Assembly (NCBI GenBank): GCA_017519305.1
Contig: JAFWSN010000002.1
Location: forward strand, 1-64,000
Source of the DNA: Candidatus Saccharimonadota bacterium
GTDB lineage: Bacteria > Patescibacteriota > Saccharimonadia > Saccharimonadales > Saccharimonadaceae
Direction: 5' to 3'
DNA length: 64,000 nucleotides
The stretch's first letter is position 1. Each line of letters begins with the position of its first letter. Below, one piece after another: positions 1-8,568 of this stretch. The position numbers and the translations under genes were made by a program. The notes beneath the pieces are model-generated. The model had not been told where the DNA came from. It was given only the letters and a program-made list of their open reading frames with translations, and did no database searches.

Positions 1-356
1 AAACTCTCCATTAAAGATTTAAGTTTGCATCTTACGCAAGGAAGATTCCTTTTAACTCAAATAAAAAACTGACGATGAAATTGATAAATTAAATTTATCA
101 AATAAATTGCACAACTAAACTGTTAAAGTGTTTCTAAACACTACTAAAATATTACTCTCGCAGCAATTTAGACTGTTATCATCTTATCGCATTCGTTTAA
201 AAAAGTCAAGAGTTTTTTTTATGATTTTTCAACTTTTTTTGCCCCTAAACGCTCTTGACAACTCTTTCCCCTTATGTTAATCTGTTAGTAGAGTGTAAAG
301 TTTCTTGGCTAAGTGTTTAAATAAACACCAATAAAATACCAAAAAGAAGGTCAAAC
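1..356. other. Non-coding region upstream of the first surface-protein gene
   Basis: This A+T-rich stretch shows no gene. It holds a perfect inverted repeat at 81-101 (TTGATAAAT, TAA, ATTTATCAA) and two related short inverted repeats, GTGTTT-N2-AAACAC inside 127-142 and GTGTTT-N4-AAACAC at 313-328. The second lies between the promoter (255-282) and the start codon at 357, so it would be in the 5' leader. They could be operator sites or RNA hairpins; the sequence alone does not decide. Confidence 0.5.
255..282 (+). promoter_or_regulatory. Sigma70-type promoter for the BspA-like gene
   Basis: TTGACA at 255-260 matches the -35 consensus exactly. After a 16-base spacer comes TTAATC at 277-282 as a weaker -10. 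The predicted start near 289 leaves a leader of about 68 bases carrying a GTGTTT/AAACAC hairpin and the AGAAGG ribosome binding site just before the GTG at 357. Confidence 0.6.
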
Positions 357-3300
357 GTGTCAAAACAAACATTTTGTTTGAGAACCAATCGGATTTTCTC
401 GACCATTTTGTTCCCTGTCGCTAGCCTGGCGCTAGTGCTTTTTGGTACTCTAATATCCTTACCGTCCATATCACAAGAGGCGAATGCCGAGAATTCTACC
501 AGCGACGGCATCACCATTACTACCTCAAGTGATGGAATCAACGTCGATCCAGCTAGGCGCCTCAATATCGGCAAAAGTGTCGTCACGATTACCGCCAACC
601 CAGCCACTGGCTATGAGCTATTTATTTCCACCAATGAACAAACCATGTATCTGGATGGGGATAACACCAATGTTAACCACAAAATCTCCCCTACCTCTGG
701 TACTTATGAGTCACCAGTTGCAATTTATAACGAATCTTCCCCAGCCTGGGGCTATGCCATCGCCGGCCTAGACAACTTTAGTCCAAACTACAACACCGAA
801 AGCCCAAGCTCATCATCTAGATTCGCCGCTGTACCACTTACCGAACAGCTCATTGCCAGCACCGAATCCGCCATCACCACCGACACTGTTGACGTTTACT
901 ACGGTGTCAAAAACAACAACGAACTCCTAGCCGGCGATTACTCCACTACTGTTATGTACACCGCCATCGGCACTGCCGAACCATCAACTGCTAAAGCTAT
1001 CCTCAGCGCCAACAATAGCCTCGACTTCCGCTACGACAATCTAACCTACACCCAAAACCAAGCCTACACTGATGTCCAAAACAACAGCACCACCATCAGT
1101 CGCGTCTGGAACGTACCAGTCAATGCAACTTCTGCTGCGGATATCCCATGGAGAGATAACTGGAACATTACCACCGTAAACTTTGATTCTAGTTTCCAGG
1201 ATTTCGAACCAACTAGTATTGCCTACTGGTTCTATCGCCTTCAGGGCGCTGAGCAATATAATGGCATCGACACTTATCTTAATACTAGCGAAGTCACCAA
1301 TATGTCTTACGCATTTCATAGAGCTAGCTATAGTAAATCAATGAATATCGATCTTAGCAGCTGGGACACCAGCAAAGCAACTAATATGTCACACATGTTC
1401 GACAGTGCTCATGGTTACGGTTACAACAATGTTTCTTGGACTGTGGGTAACCTTGGCTACGTTGACGCCTTACATCCAGGCTGGGACACCAGCAATGTTA
1501 CGGATATGAGTTATATGTTCGACAATGCCGGTTATAAAGCCACCACTTGGAATATTGGTGATATTAGTAGTTGGAACACAGAAAAAGTCACCGATATGTC
1601 ATATATGTTCCGCAACGCAGGTTATACTACCGGTTCCTGGAGCCTTGGCGACATCGGCGAATGGGATGTTGGCGAAGTTAAGAATATGTCATATATGTTC
1701 TCCGGTGCTGGTTACAATGCTACCGCTTGGGACGTTGGCAACTTAGGCTATGTTAATAATAGTCATCTGGGTTGGGATACTAAAAACGTCGAAAATATGT
1801 CTTCCATGTTCGAAAATACAAGTAAAAAAGATATCGATTGGACCATTGGTAATATTGGCAGCTGGAATGTTGGCAAGGTAAAGAATATGTCCGCCATGTT
1901 TAAAAATACCGCCGGCGCAGCCATGGCTTCGTGGACAGTCGGCGATCTCAGTAGTTGGGATGTTAGCAAAGTCGAAGATATGTCTTCTATGTTCTATGGC
2001 GCCGGTCTTGACTCGTCAGCCTGGACCGTCGGCAACCTCGGTTATGTCGATGTAGACCACCCAGGCTGGAACACCGAGAACGTCCTTACCATGGAGAGCA
2101 TGTTCCAGAATACCGCCAAAAATAAGCCTATGTCTTCTTGGACCATCGGGAATATTGGTAGCTGGAACGTCAGCAAAGTCCAATCCTTCAAAAATATGTT
2201 CAACTGCGCCGGTTATTCCGCCAGCTCTTGGAGCATCGGCAACCTCGGTCGCATCGACAATAGCCACCCTGGATGGAACACTGTCAGCGCCAAAAATATG
2301 TACTATATGTTTTATAGCGCCGGTTACTCCGCCTCTAGCGTTGACCTTGGCGATATCAGCAGTTGGAACGTTGGTGAAGTCACCGATATGGGTGGTATGT
2401 TCTATTGGTTCGGGCATAATGCTACGGCCACATGGCATATCGGTAGTCTTTCCACCTGGAATACTGGCAAAGTCACAAATATGGGCGCAATGTTCTATGG
2501 CGCCGGTTATTCAATACCAAATTCATGGAGCATCGATGTAAGCAGTTGGAATGTTAGCAAAGTAATTTCTATGTCCCAGATGTTTAGGGAGGCCGGGTAC
2601 AAAGCTCAACAATCATTTGTCATAGACGTTTCCAATTGGCAAACCAATAGTGTTACTACGCTTAATGAAATGTTCCAAAAAGCCGGCTACACCGCCTCTA
2701 CCTGGAGCATTGGCACCCTCAACAACTGGAAAACCAACCAAGTTACCACTATGGCTTCCATGTTCTCTTCTGCTGGCTACACCACCAGATCTTGGAGTAT
2801 CGGCGATCTTAGCGGCTGGAACGTTAGCGCCGTCCAAAATTTTGAATCCATGTTTAATTCTGCCGGGTATAGCGCCAGCTCCTTTAGCCTCGGCAACATT
2901 GGCTATGCCGATAGCGACCACCAGGGCTGGCAAACCATTGCTGCCACCAACATGAAAAGCATGTTTTCGGCTTGTGGCCACGAAGCTAGCTCTTGGTACA
3001 TTGGTGACCTTAGTAGATGGAACCTTTCCAACGTTCAGTATGCGCACGGCATGCTTAGATATATCGCATATTCAGCTACCTCCTGGAGCATTGGCAACAT
3101 TAAAAATTGGAACACTAGCAAAATAACAGATATGAGCTATATGTTTGAGGAAGCCGGTTACAAAACTCAAAACTGGACCATTGACGTTTCGAACTGGGAC
3201 GTTGCCAATGTCACCAATTTTGAATGCATGTTCCAAAGAGCCGGCTACGAATCAGACTCTTGGTCTATCACCGGTATCGAAAATTGGAGATTTAGCACTA

Positions 3301-3644
3301 CATCGTCAGTCTCTTTTAAACTCATGTTCTACAAGGCGGGGTACGGGGCTGACGCCTGGAGTGTAGGCAATCTTAACGACTGGAATGTTGGCAAGGTAAC
3401 AAATATGCAGAGCATGTTTGCTGGCGCCGGACGTGAAGCCGATGCCTGGACTATCGGCGATATTGGTGGTTGGACGGTCAGTAGTGTAACAAATATGAAC
3501 ACCATGTTTAGTGAAGCCGGATACGATGCTGCCAATGCCAATTGGAGCATCGGTGATCTTAGTGGCTGGGCCGTCAACATCTCGAAGCCTAATAACTTCG
3601 TCGACGCCAATCGCAATGTCGCACTACCACCGTCTTGGCAATAA
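357..3644 (+). CDS. Secreted BspA-like (DUF285) repeat surface protein, 1095 aa
   Basis: A large exported protein likely displayed on the cell surface, where BspA-family proteins are usually thought to act in adhesion. Translation probably starts at GTG 357, preceded by AAAGAAGG. Residues 1 to about 44 form a long signal peptide: a basic stretch, a hydrophobic core, then small residues. Residues about 48-230 form a non-repeat domain shared with the protein at 47931-49592. From about residue 315 to the end I count 24 repeats of roughly 30-37 residues, each built around NMSxMF..AGY.A..WxIGDLxxWN, the DUF285 BspA-like signature. No LPXTG motif or C-terminal membrane segment is visible, so the mode of retention is unclear. 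The opposite-strand open frames here are shadows of the repeats. Confidence 0.88.
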   Translation: MSKQTFCLRTNRIFSTILFPVASLALVLFGTLISLPSISQEANAENSTSDGITITTSSDGINVDPARRLNIGKSVVTITANPATGYELFISTNEQTMYLDGDNTNVNHKISPTSGTYESPVAIYNESSPAWGYAIAGLDNFSPNYNTESPSSSSRFAAVPLTEQLIASTESAITTDTVDVYYGVKNNNELLAGDYSTTVMYTAIGTAEPSTAKAILSANNSLDFRYDNLTYTQNQAYTDVQNNSTTISRVWNVPVNATSAADIPWRDNWNITTVNFDSSFQDFEPTSIAYWFYRLQGAEQYNGIDTYLNTSEVTNMSYAFHRASYSKSMNIDLSSWDTSKATNMSHMFDSAHGYGYNNVSWTVGNLGYVDALHPGWDTSNVTDMSYMFDNAGYKATTWNIGDISSWNTEKVTDMSYMFRNAGYTTGSWSLGDIGEWDVGEVKNMSYMFSGAGYNATAWDVGNLGYVNNSHLGWDTKNVENMSSMFENTSKKDIDWTIGNIGSWNVGKVKNMSAMFKNTAGAAMASWTVGDLSSWDVSKVEDMSSMFYGAGLDSSAWTVGNLGYVDVDHPGWNTENVLTMESMFQNTAKNKPMSSWTIGNIGSWNVSKVQSFKNMFNCAGYSASSWSIGNLGRIDNSHPGWNTVSAKNMYYMFYSAGYSASSVDLGDISSWNVGEVTDMGGMFYWFGHNATATWHIGSLSTWNTGKVTNMGAMFYGAGYSIPNSWSIDVSSWNVSKVISMSQMFREAGYKAQQSFVIDVSNWQTNSVTTLNEMFQKAGYTASTWSIGTLNNWKTNQVTTMASMFSSAGYTTRSWSIGDLSGWNVSAVQNFESMFNSAGYSASSFSLGNIGYADSDHQGWQTIAATNMKSMFSACGHEASSWYIGDLSRWNLSNVQYAHGMLRYIAYSATSWSIGNIKNWNTSKITDMSYMFEEAGYKTQNWTIDVSNWDVANVTNFECMFQRAGYESDSWSITGIENWRFSTTSSVSFKLMFYKAGYGADAWSVGNLNDWNVGKVTNMQSMFAGAGREADAWTIGDIGGWTVSSVTNMNTMFSEAGYDAANANWSIGDLSGWAVNISKPNNFVDANRNVALPPSWQ

Positions 3645-3646
3645 AA

Positions 3647-3781
3647 TTACCTCTTTTCCCTACCGAAAAAATATATAAACACCCTATAAGACAACGCTAA
3701 TATCACTGCCATCCACCACGGAAATTTTTCTGGCGTACAAAGACTCGCTATCACAAGCGCCCCGTCCAGCAAGTAGGTCAT
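3647..3781 (-). CDS. Small hydrophobic membrane peptide, 44 aa
   Basis: This short gene was read directly from the sequence. ATG at 3781 is preceded by AAAGGAG at ideal spacing and the frame runs to TAA at 3647-3649. The peptide begins MTYLLDGALVIASLC, continues with an FPWWMAVILALSYRVFIYFF hydrophobic segment and ends in a basic GREKR tail, so it is likely a single-pass inner-membrane peptide with a cytoplasmic C-terminus. A plausible promoter lies upstream (TTGATT, 17 bases, TAAAGA). It sits tail to tail with the BspA-like gene, 2 bases apart. The function is unknown; no family is recognised. Confidence 0.5.
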   Translation of the reverse strand: MTYLLDGALVIASLCTPEKFPWWMAVILALSYRVFIYFFGREKR

Positions 3782-3853
3782 AGTTTCTCCTTTTTAACGG
3801 CTCCATCTTTAGCAAACCTCTACCAAAAATCAACCCCCATCAGGTTTCACCCC

Positions 3854-3892
3854 TATAAAAAGCGCCCCCTTCTCGGGAGCACTTTTTATTTT
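3854..3892 (-). terminator. Intrinsic terminator after gyrA
   Basis: On the minus strand a GTGCTCCC/GGGGGCGC stem with a short GAGAA loop is followed by TTTTTAT. It lies 17 bases past the gyrA stop and closes the gyrB-gyrA transcript. Confidence 0.75.
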
Positions 3893-3908
3893 TTTGCCTT
3901 TTAGCTTT

Positions 3909-6500
3909 TTAAGCTTCCGCTTTTTCTTCAGCCTTGTCAGCTAGCTTTTCGACCTTTTCGGCCTTCGCGTCAGCCTCTGCTGGAGCTTCGTCGTTCTCTT
4001 CCTCTGGCAAGACGATACCGATTGAAGCAACCGTATCACCTTCGGCCATTCTCATAATGCGAACACCTTGGGTAGCGCGACCAAGCGTTGGAATTTCTTT
4101 CATCGCTACGCGAATCGCTTGACCCTTAGTAGACATCATAATCACCTCTTTGGCGGCTTGGTCCAGAGTATGAACCGCAACAATTGGGCCAGTCTTATCT
4201 GTTACAGCAGCCACCTTGATGCCGACACCACCTCTCTTGTGTGGTGGGAAGTTCGAAACTAGCGTTGCTTTACCATAGCCGTTAGCTGAGATGGCGAGAA
4301 GTTTTTGCTTTGGATCGGTAATTACATCCATGCCAACGATCTCATCTCTTGGGCGGAGTCTCATACCAATCACACCTCTAGCAGAGCGGCCCATCGCACG
4401 GACTTCTTTCTCGTTAAAGCGGGTAGCCTGACCAGCTGAGGTAGAGATCACAATATCTTCTTCCCCGGTGGTTTCTTTCACCCACTTAAGTTCGTCACCG
4501 GCATCGAGCTTGATTGCAATCAAACCGTTTGAGCGAATATTGAAGAAGTCTTTGATGGCACTCTTCTTAATGGTACCCTTCTTGGTGGCCATAAAGAGGA
4601 AGCCGTTCTCGCTAGTTTCACCCTGTTTGATGATAGCGGTAATCTTCTCTTCTGGATGCATGTTGAGTAAGTTCACAGCGGCAGTACCCTTAGCAGCTAG
4701 AGATGCCTGTGGCACTTCGTAAGCTTTGAGCCTAAAGATGCGACCCTGGTTCGTGAAGAATAGCAAGAAGTCGTGTGAGTTGGCAGTAATAATCTGTGCA
4801 ATCACATCCTCTTCCTTAGTAGTCATACCGCGCTTACCCTTACCGCCTCTGTTCTGACGACGGAAGTCGTTTTGTGGTACACGTTTCATGTAGTTCTCAG
4901 TGGTGAGCAAGATGACACTTTCTTCTTCTGGGATCAATTCTTCCTCAGAGAATTTACCGACCTCATGATTGATAATCTTGGAGCGGCGAGGATCATCATA
5001 TTTCTCTTTGATAGCGATGAGCTCTTCCTTAACCACGCGGAGAACTTCGTTTTCATCAGCCAAGATAGCTTCGAGTTTCTTGATAAGTTCATGGAGCTCT
5101 TTGAGCTCTTCTTCAATCTTATCGCGCTCGAGACCTTGGAGACGGCGCAGTTGCATCTGAAGGATTGCATTAGCCTGAATCTCAGAGAGGCCAAACTTCT
5201 TCATGAGTTGCTTATCTGCATCGTCATAGGCAGCGCGAATAGTTTTAATCACCTCATCGATGTTATCAAGAGCAATCTTCAAACCTTCCAAGATATGAGC
5301 ACGTTCTTTAGCCTTGCGAAGATCAAACTCAGTCCTGCGGCGAATCACTTTCTGGCGGTGCTTGATGAACTCTGCCAAGATTTCCTTAAGGCCAAGGATA
5401 CGAGGTTGAATACCATCAATCAAAGCCAACATATTATAATGGAACGACGTTTGAAGTGGGGTCAACTTGTAAAGTTGGTTCAAAATCTTCTTCGGGAAAG
5501 CGTCTTTCTTAAGTTCAATCACCACGCGAACCTTACCACGAGCTGATTCATCACGGGCATCGGCGATATGGTCAAGTTTTTTAGCCAAGACCAAATCACG
5601 TACCTTATCGATGAAGTCTTCCTTGCTCATGCCATAAGGCACCTCTGTAATCACAATATTATAGCGACCATTCTTACGCTCTTCGATATTGGCAACGGCG
5701 CGAATTACAACCGAACCTTTACCAGTGGCGTAAGCCTCTTTCATTGGTTTGCCGCCATAAACCTCAGCTCCGGTTGGGAAGTCTGGGCCTTTGACGTATT
5801 TCATCAAACCTTCGAGATCGATATCTGGGTTATCAATCTGGGCGACGGTTGCGTCAACCAATTCACCAAGGTTGTGTGGTGGGATGTTGGTCGCCATACC
5901 GACGGCGATACCCATCTGACCGTTCAAGAGAATATTTGGCACAGCTGACGGAAGTACGGCCGGCTCTTTCTCTGTACCATCGAAGTTATCACGGAAATCA
6001 ACGGTTTCCTTCTCGATATCAGCAAGAAGTTCAGCACCAACTTTATCAAGACGAGCCTCGGTATAACGAGAAGCAGCTGGCTCATCACCATCCATCGAAC
6101 CGAAGTTACCCTGACCTTCGACTAGCGTATAACGCATCTTCCAAGGTTGGGCGAGGTTTACCATTGCGTCGTAAATCGACGAATCGCCGTGTGGGTGATA
6201 TTTACCCATGACTTCACCGACGATACGAGCAGATTTCACTGTTGCATGTGGGGCTTTCCAGCCGTTTTTGTTCATCGCATAGAGAATACGACGGTTTACT
6301 GGTTTAAGACCATCACGCACATCTGGGAGAGCGCGGTCCACAATCACAGAGAGTGAGTAGCGAAGGAAGTAATCCTCCATCGTGTTCTCAACGGTGCGGA
6401 ATTCAATACCAGGTTCAACCTGGACTTCAGTATTTTCGACAGGGGCTTCGATTGGTGTTTCCTCTGGCGTATTGTTCATTTTTTCATTTTCTTCTGCCAT
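3909..6500 (-). CDS. gyrA: DNA gyrase subunit A
   Basis: Breakage-reunion subunit of gyrase, which introduces negative supercoils with GyrB. The 863-aa length is typical. The winged-helix/tower core starts after an acidic N-terminal extension of about 30 residues. The catalytic tyrosine is Y146 in AASRYTEAR, and the quinolone-determining segment reads [11 protein letters not shown], with Ser107 and Asp111 as in sensitive enzymes. A GyrA box (QNRGGKG, one change from QRRGGKG) opens the C-terminal DNA-wrapping beta-pinwheel. The last 25 residues are an acidic, Ala/Glu/Lys-rich tail. The ATG at 6500 follows AAGGAGGA. The gene lies 9 bases after gyrB, so the two are surely co-transcribed. Confidence 0.97.
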   Translation of the reverse strand: MAEENEKMNNTPEETPIEAPVENTEVQVEPGIEFRTVENTMEDYFLRYSLSVIVDRALPDVRDGLKPVNRRILYAMNKNGWKAPHATVKSARIVGEVMGKYHPHGDSSIYDAMVNLAQPWKMRYTLVEGQGNFGSMDGDEPAASRYTEARLDKVGAELLADIEKETVDFRDNFDGTEKEPAVLPSAVPNILLNGQMGIAVGMATNIPPHNLGELVDATVAQIDNPDIDLEGLMKYVKGPDFPTGAEVYGGKPMKEAYATGKGSVVIRAVANIEERKNGRYNIVITEVPYGMSKEDFIDKVRDLVLAKKLDHIADARDESARGKVRVVIELKKDAFPKKILNQLYKLTPLQTSFHYNMLALIDGIQPRILGLKEILAEFIKHRQKVIRRRTEFDLRKAKERAHILEGLKIALDNIDEVIKTIRAAYDDADKQLMKKFGLSEIQANAILQMQLRRLQGLERDKIEEELKELHELIKKLEAILADENEVLRVVKEELIAIKEKYDDPRRSKIINHEVGKFSEEELIPEEESVILLTTENYMKRVPQNDFRRQNRGGKGKRGMTTKEEDVIAQIITANSHDFLLFFTNQGRIFRLKAYEVPQASLAAKGTAAVNLLNMHPEEKITAIIKQGETSENGFLFMATKKGTIKKSAIKDFFNIRSNGLIAIKLDAGDELKWVKETTGEEDIVISTSAGQATRFNEKEVRAMGRSARGVIGMRLRPRDEIVGMDVITDPKQKLLAISANGYGKATLVSNFPPHKRGGVGIKVAAVTDKTGPIVAVHTLDQAAKEVIMMSTKGQAIRVAMKEIPTLGRATQGVRIMRMAEGDTVASIGIVLPEEENDEAPAEADAKAEKVEKLADKAEEKAEA

Positions 6501-6509
6501 AGTTCCTCC

Positions 6510-8504
6510 TTAGAAGTCCAAATCATCAAGGTCAACAGATGCTGCCCTTGCCTGAATAAAGTTTTTACGCATCTCCGCTTGGTCACCCATCAACTTCGTA
6601 AAGATGGCGTCGGCCTTTTCGGCATCTTCGATGTTGACACGGATTAATACACGATTTTCTGGGTTCATGGTCGTCTCCCAAAGTTGAGCGGCGTCCATTT
6701 CACCAAGACCTTTAAAGCGTTGCTGAGCGGTGTAGCCCGCCTGTTTAAAGCGTTCAGCGGTCTCATCAATCTTGGTCCCGGCAGCTTTTCTCTCTTCGAT
6801 CTTCTTGGTAAGAGTATCTTCGAGAGCTTGCTCATCATATATATAGTCGATCTTACGACCATTACCGGTACCCTTAATCAAACCAAATAGTGGTGGTTTA
6901 GCTAAATAAACGTGACCAGCCTTAATCACCTCTGGCATATAACGGAAGAAGAAGGTGAGAAGGAGGGTCGAAATGTGTGAACCATCGACATCGGCATCGG
7001 TCATAAACACAATCTTGTGATAGCGCAGACCTTCGATGTTGAATTGGTCACCAATTCCTACGCCAAGACCTTTAATCAAAGAGACAAGCTCGGCGTTGGC
7101 TAGCATCTTATCGAGACGAGCGCGCTCGGTGTTAAGCACCTTACCACGAAGTGGCAAGATGGCCTGAATCTTAGAATCGCGACCTTCCTTGGCTGAACCA
7201 GCTGCGGAGTTGCCCTCTACGATAAAGAGCTCACAATCCTCAGCGTTTCTAGAAGAACAGTCGGCGAGCTTCGAAGGCAAGTTCAAGCCTTCAAAGGCAC
7301 CTTTACGGATAACATTATCACGAGCGGCACGAGCTGCCTTGCGGGCACGTGCAGCCAAAGTAGCTTTACCGACAATCTTCTTAGCGATAGCTGGATTTTC
7401 TTCGAGGTAATAGCCAAAATACTCGGTCATAATCTTATCGACATAACCGCGTACCTCTGGGTTACCAAGTTTGTTCTTAGTCTGGCCTTCAAACTGTGGA
7501 TCTGGAAGCTTAACCAAGACCACCGCAGTAAGACCTTCTTTAATATCGTCACCGGTAAGATTGTCCTCTTTTTCTTTGAGGAGACCATTCTTACGAGCAT
7601 AATCGTTCACTGTACGGGTAAGACCAGTTCTAAAACCAACCACGTGCATACCGCCATCAGGGGTAAGAACGTTGTTAGCGAATGGTTTCAAAATTTCAGA
7701 GAAAGTATCATTATATTGAAGAGCGATTTCTACCTCTGAATCTTCAATCTTTTTCTCGACATAGAAAATATCGTCCGATAATAGTTCCTTGCCGTTATTG
7801 AGACGTTTAACGTAACTCTTGATACCGCCTTCAAAGTAGAAGGATTCATTCGCACCAGTGCGTTCATCTGCTACGGTAATCAAGATCCCCTTAGTAAGAT
7901 ATGCTTGGTGACGAGCGTAGTTTGAAACCCACTCATATTCGAAAGTGGTTGTTTCTTTAAAGATGGTCGGATCAGGATAGAACGTAATAGATGTACCGTG
8001 TTCTCTTGGGCATCCTTTGGTTACCTGAAGCTCAGAGGTTGGTTTACCGGTATCAAACTCAATATGGTGAGTTTTACCATCACGATAGACCTCAGCCACC
8101 ATATGGGTCGAGAGGGCATTCACTACTGATGAACCCACACCGTGAAGACCGGATGATACCTTATAGCCACCATCACCGAATTTACCACCGGCGTGGAGCA
8201 CTGTTAAGACCGTTTCAAGGGTCGATTTTTTAGTCTTTGGGTGGATGTCTACCGGAATACCGCGGCCGTTATCGTCGACTCTCACACCACCATCGTTAAG
8301 GATGGTGATGTCAATCTTGTTAGCATAGCCAGCAATCGCTTCATCAATCGAGTTGTCAGCAATCTCTTTGATGAGGTGATGAAGACCATCGTAACCAGTC
8401 GAACCGATATACATACCAGGACGCAAGCGTACTGGCTCCAAACCTTCGAGCACCCGAATCTCGGAGCTATCATAAGCCCCACCACCTGTTTGTTTTTCGG
8501 ACAT
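6510..8504 (-). CDS. gyrB: DNA gyrase subunit B
   Basis: ATPase subunit of gyrase. The 664-aa protein has the GHKL ATPase domain at the N-terminus (IADNSIDEAIAG with the catalytic Glu/Asn, VDDNGRGIPV, GLHGVGSSVVNALS). The Toprim domain follows (FIVEGNSAAGSAKEGRD, PLRGKVLNTE, MTDADVDGSHI), and the protein ends in the usual QARAASVDLDDLDF tail. It carries no large insertion of the type seen in E. coli GyrB. It is the first gene of a gyrB-gyrA operon driven by the promoter at 8538-8565; the leader of about 30 bases has a GAGGTAA element before ATG 8504. Confidence 0.97.
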   Translation of the reverse strand: MSEKQTGGGAYDSSEIRVLEGLEPVRLRPGMYIGSTGYDGLHHLIKEIADNSIDEAIAGYANKIDITILNDGGVRVDDNGRGIPVDIHPKTKKSTLETVLTVLHAGGKFGDGGYKVSSGLHGVGSSVVNALSTHMVAEVYRDGKTHHIEFDTGKPTSELQVTKGCPREHGTSITFYPDPTIFKETTTFEYEWVSNYARHQAYLTKGILITVADERTGANESFYFEGGIKSYVKRLNNGKELLSDDIFYVEKKIEDSEVEIALQYNDTFSEILKPFANNVLTPDGGMHVVGFRTGLTRTVNDYARKNGLLKEKEDNLTGDDIKEGLTAVVLVKLPDPQFEGQTKNKLGNPEVRGYVDKIMTEYFGYYLEENPAIAKKIVGKATLAARARKAARAARDNVIRKGAFEGLNLPSKLADCSSRNAEDCELFIVEGNSAAGSAKEGRDSKIQAILPLRGKVLNTERARLDKMLANAELVSLIKGLGVGIGDQFNIEGLRYHKIVFMTDADVDGSHISTLLLTFFFRYMPEVIKAGHVYLAKPPLFGLIKGTGNGRKIDYIYDEQALEDTLTKKIEERKAAGTKIDETAERFKQAGYTAQQRFKGLGEMDAAQLWETTMNPENRVLIRVNIEDAEKADAIFTKLMGDQAEMRKNFIQARAASVDLDDLDF

Positions 8505-8537
8505 AAGTTACCTCAACTTTATATTATATATGTATCT

Positions 8538-8565
8538 ATTATACACCTATAAGCAAAAAGTTCAA
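8538..8565 (-). promoter_or_regulatory. gyrBA promoter
   Basis: Minus-strand TTGAAC (8560-8565), a 16-base spacer and a perfect TATAAT (8538-8543) precede gyrB. Transcription should start near 8531. Confidence 0.8.
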
Positions 8566-8568
8566 GGT

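Noticed and set aside
2016-2438. Long open frames on the opposite strand of the BspA-like gene (also 1041-1319, 2613-3047, 48825-49583)
   Set aside because: They mirror the repeats, lack ribosome binding sites, and give low-complexity translations; they are by-products of the repeat codon pattern.
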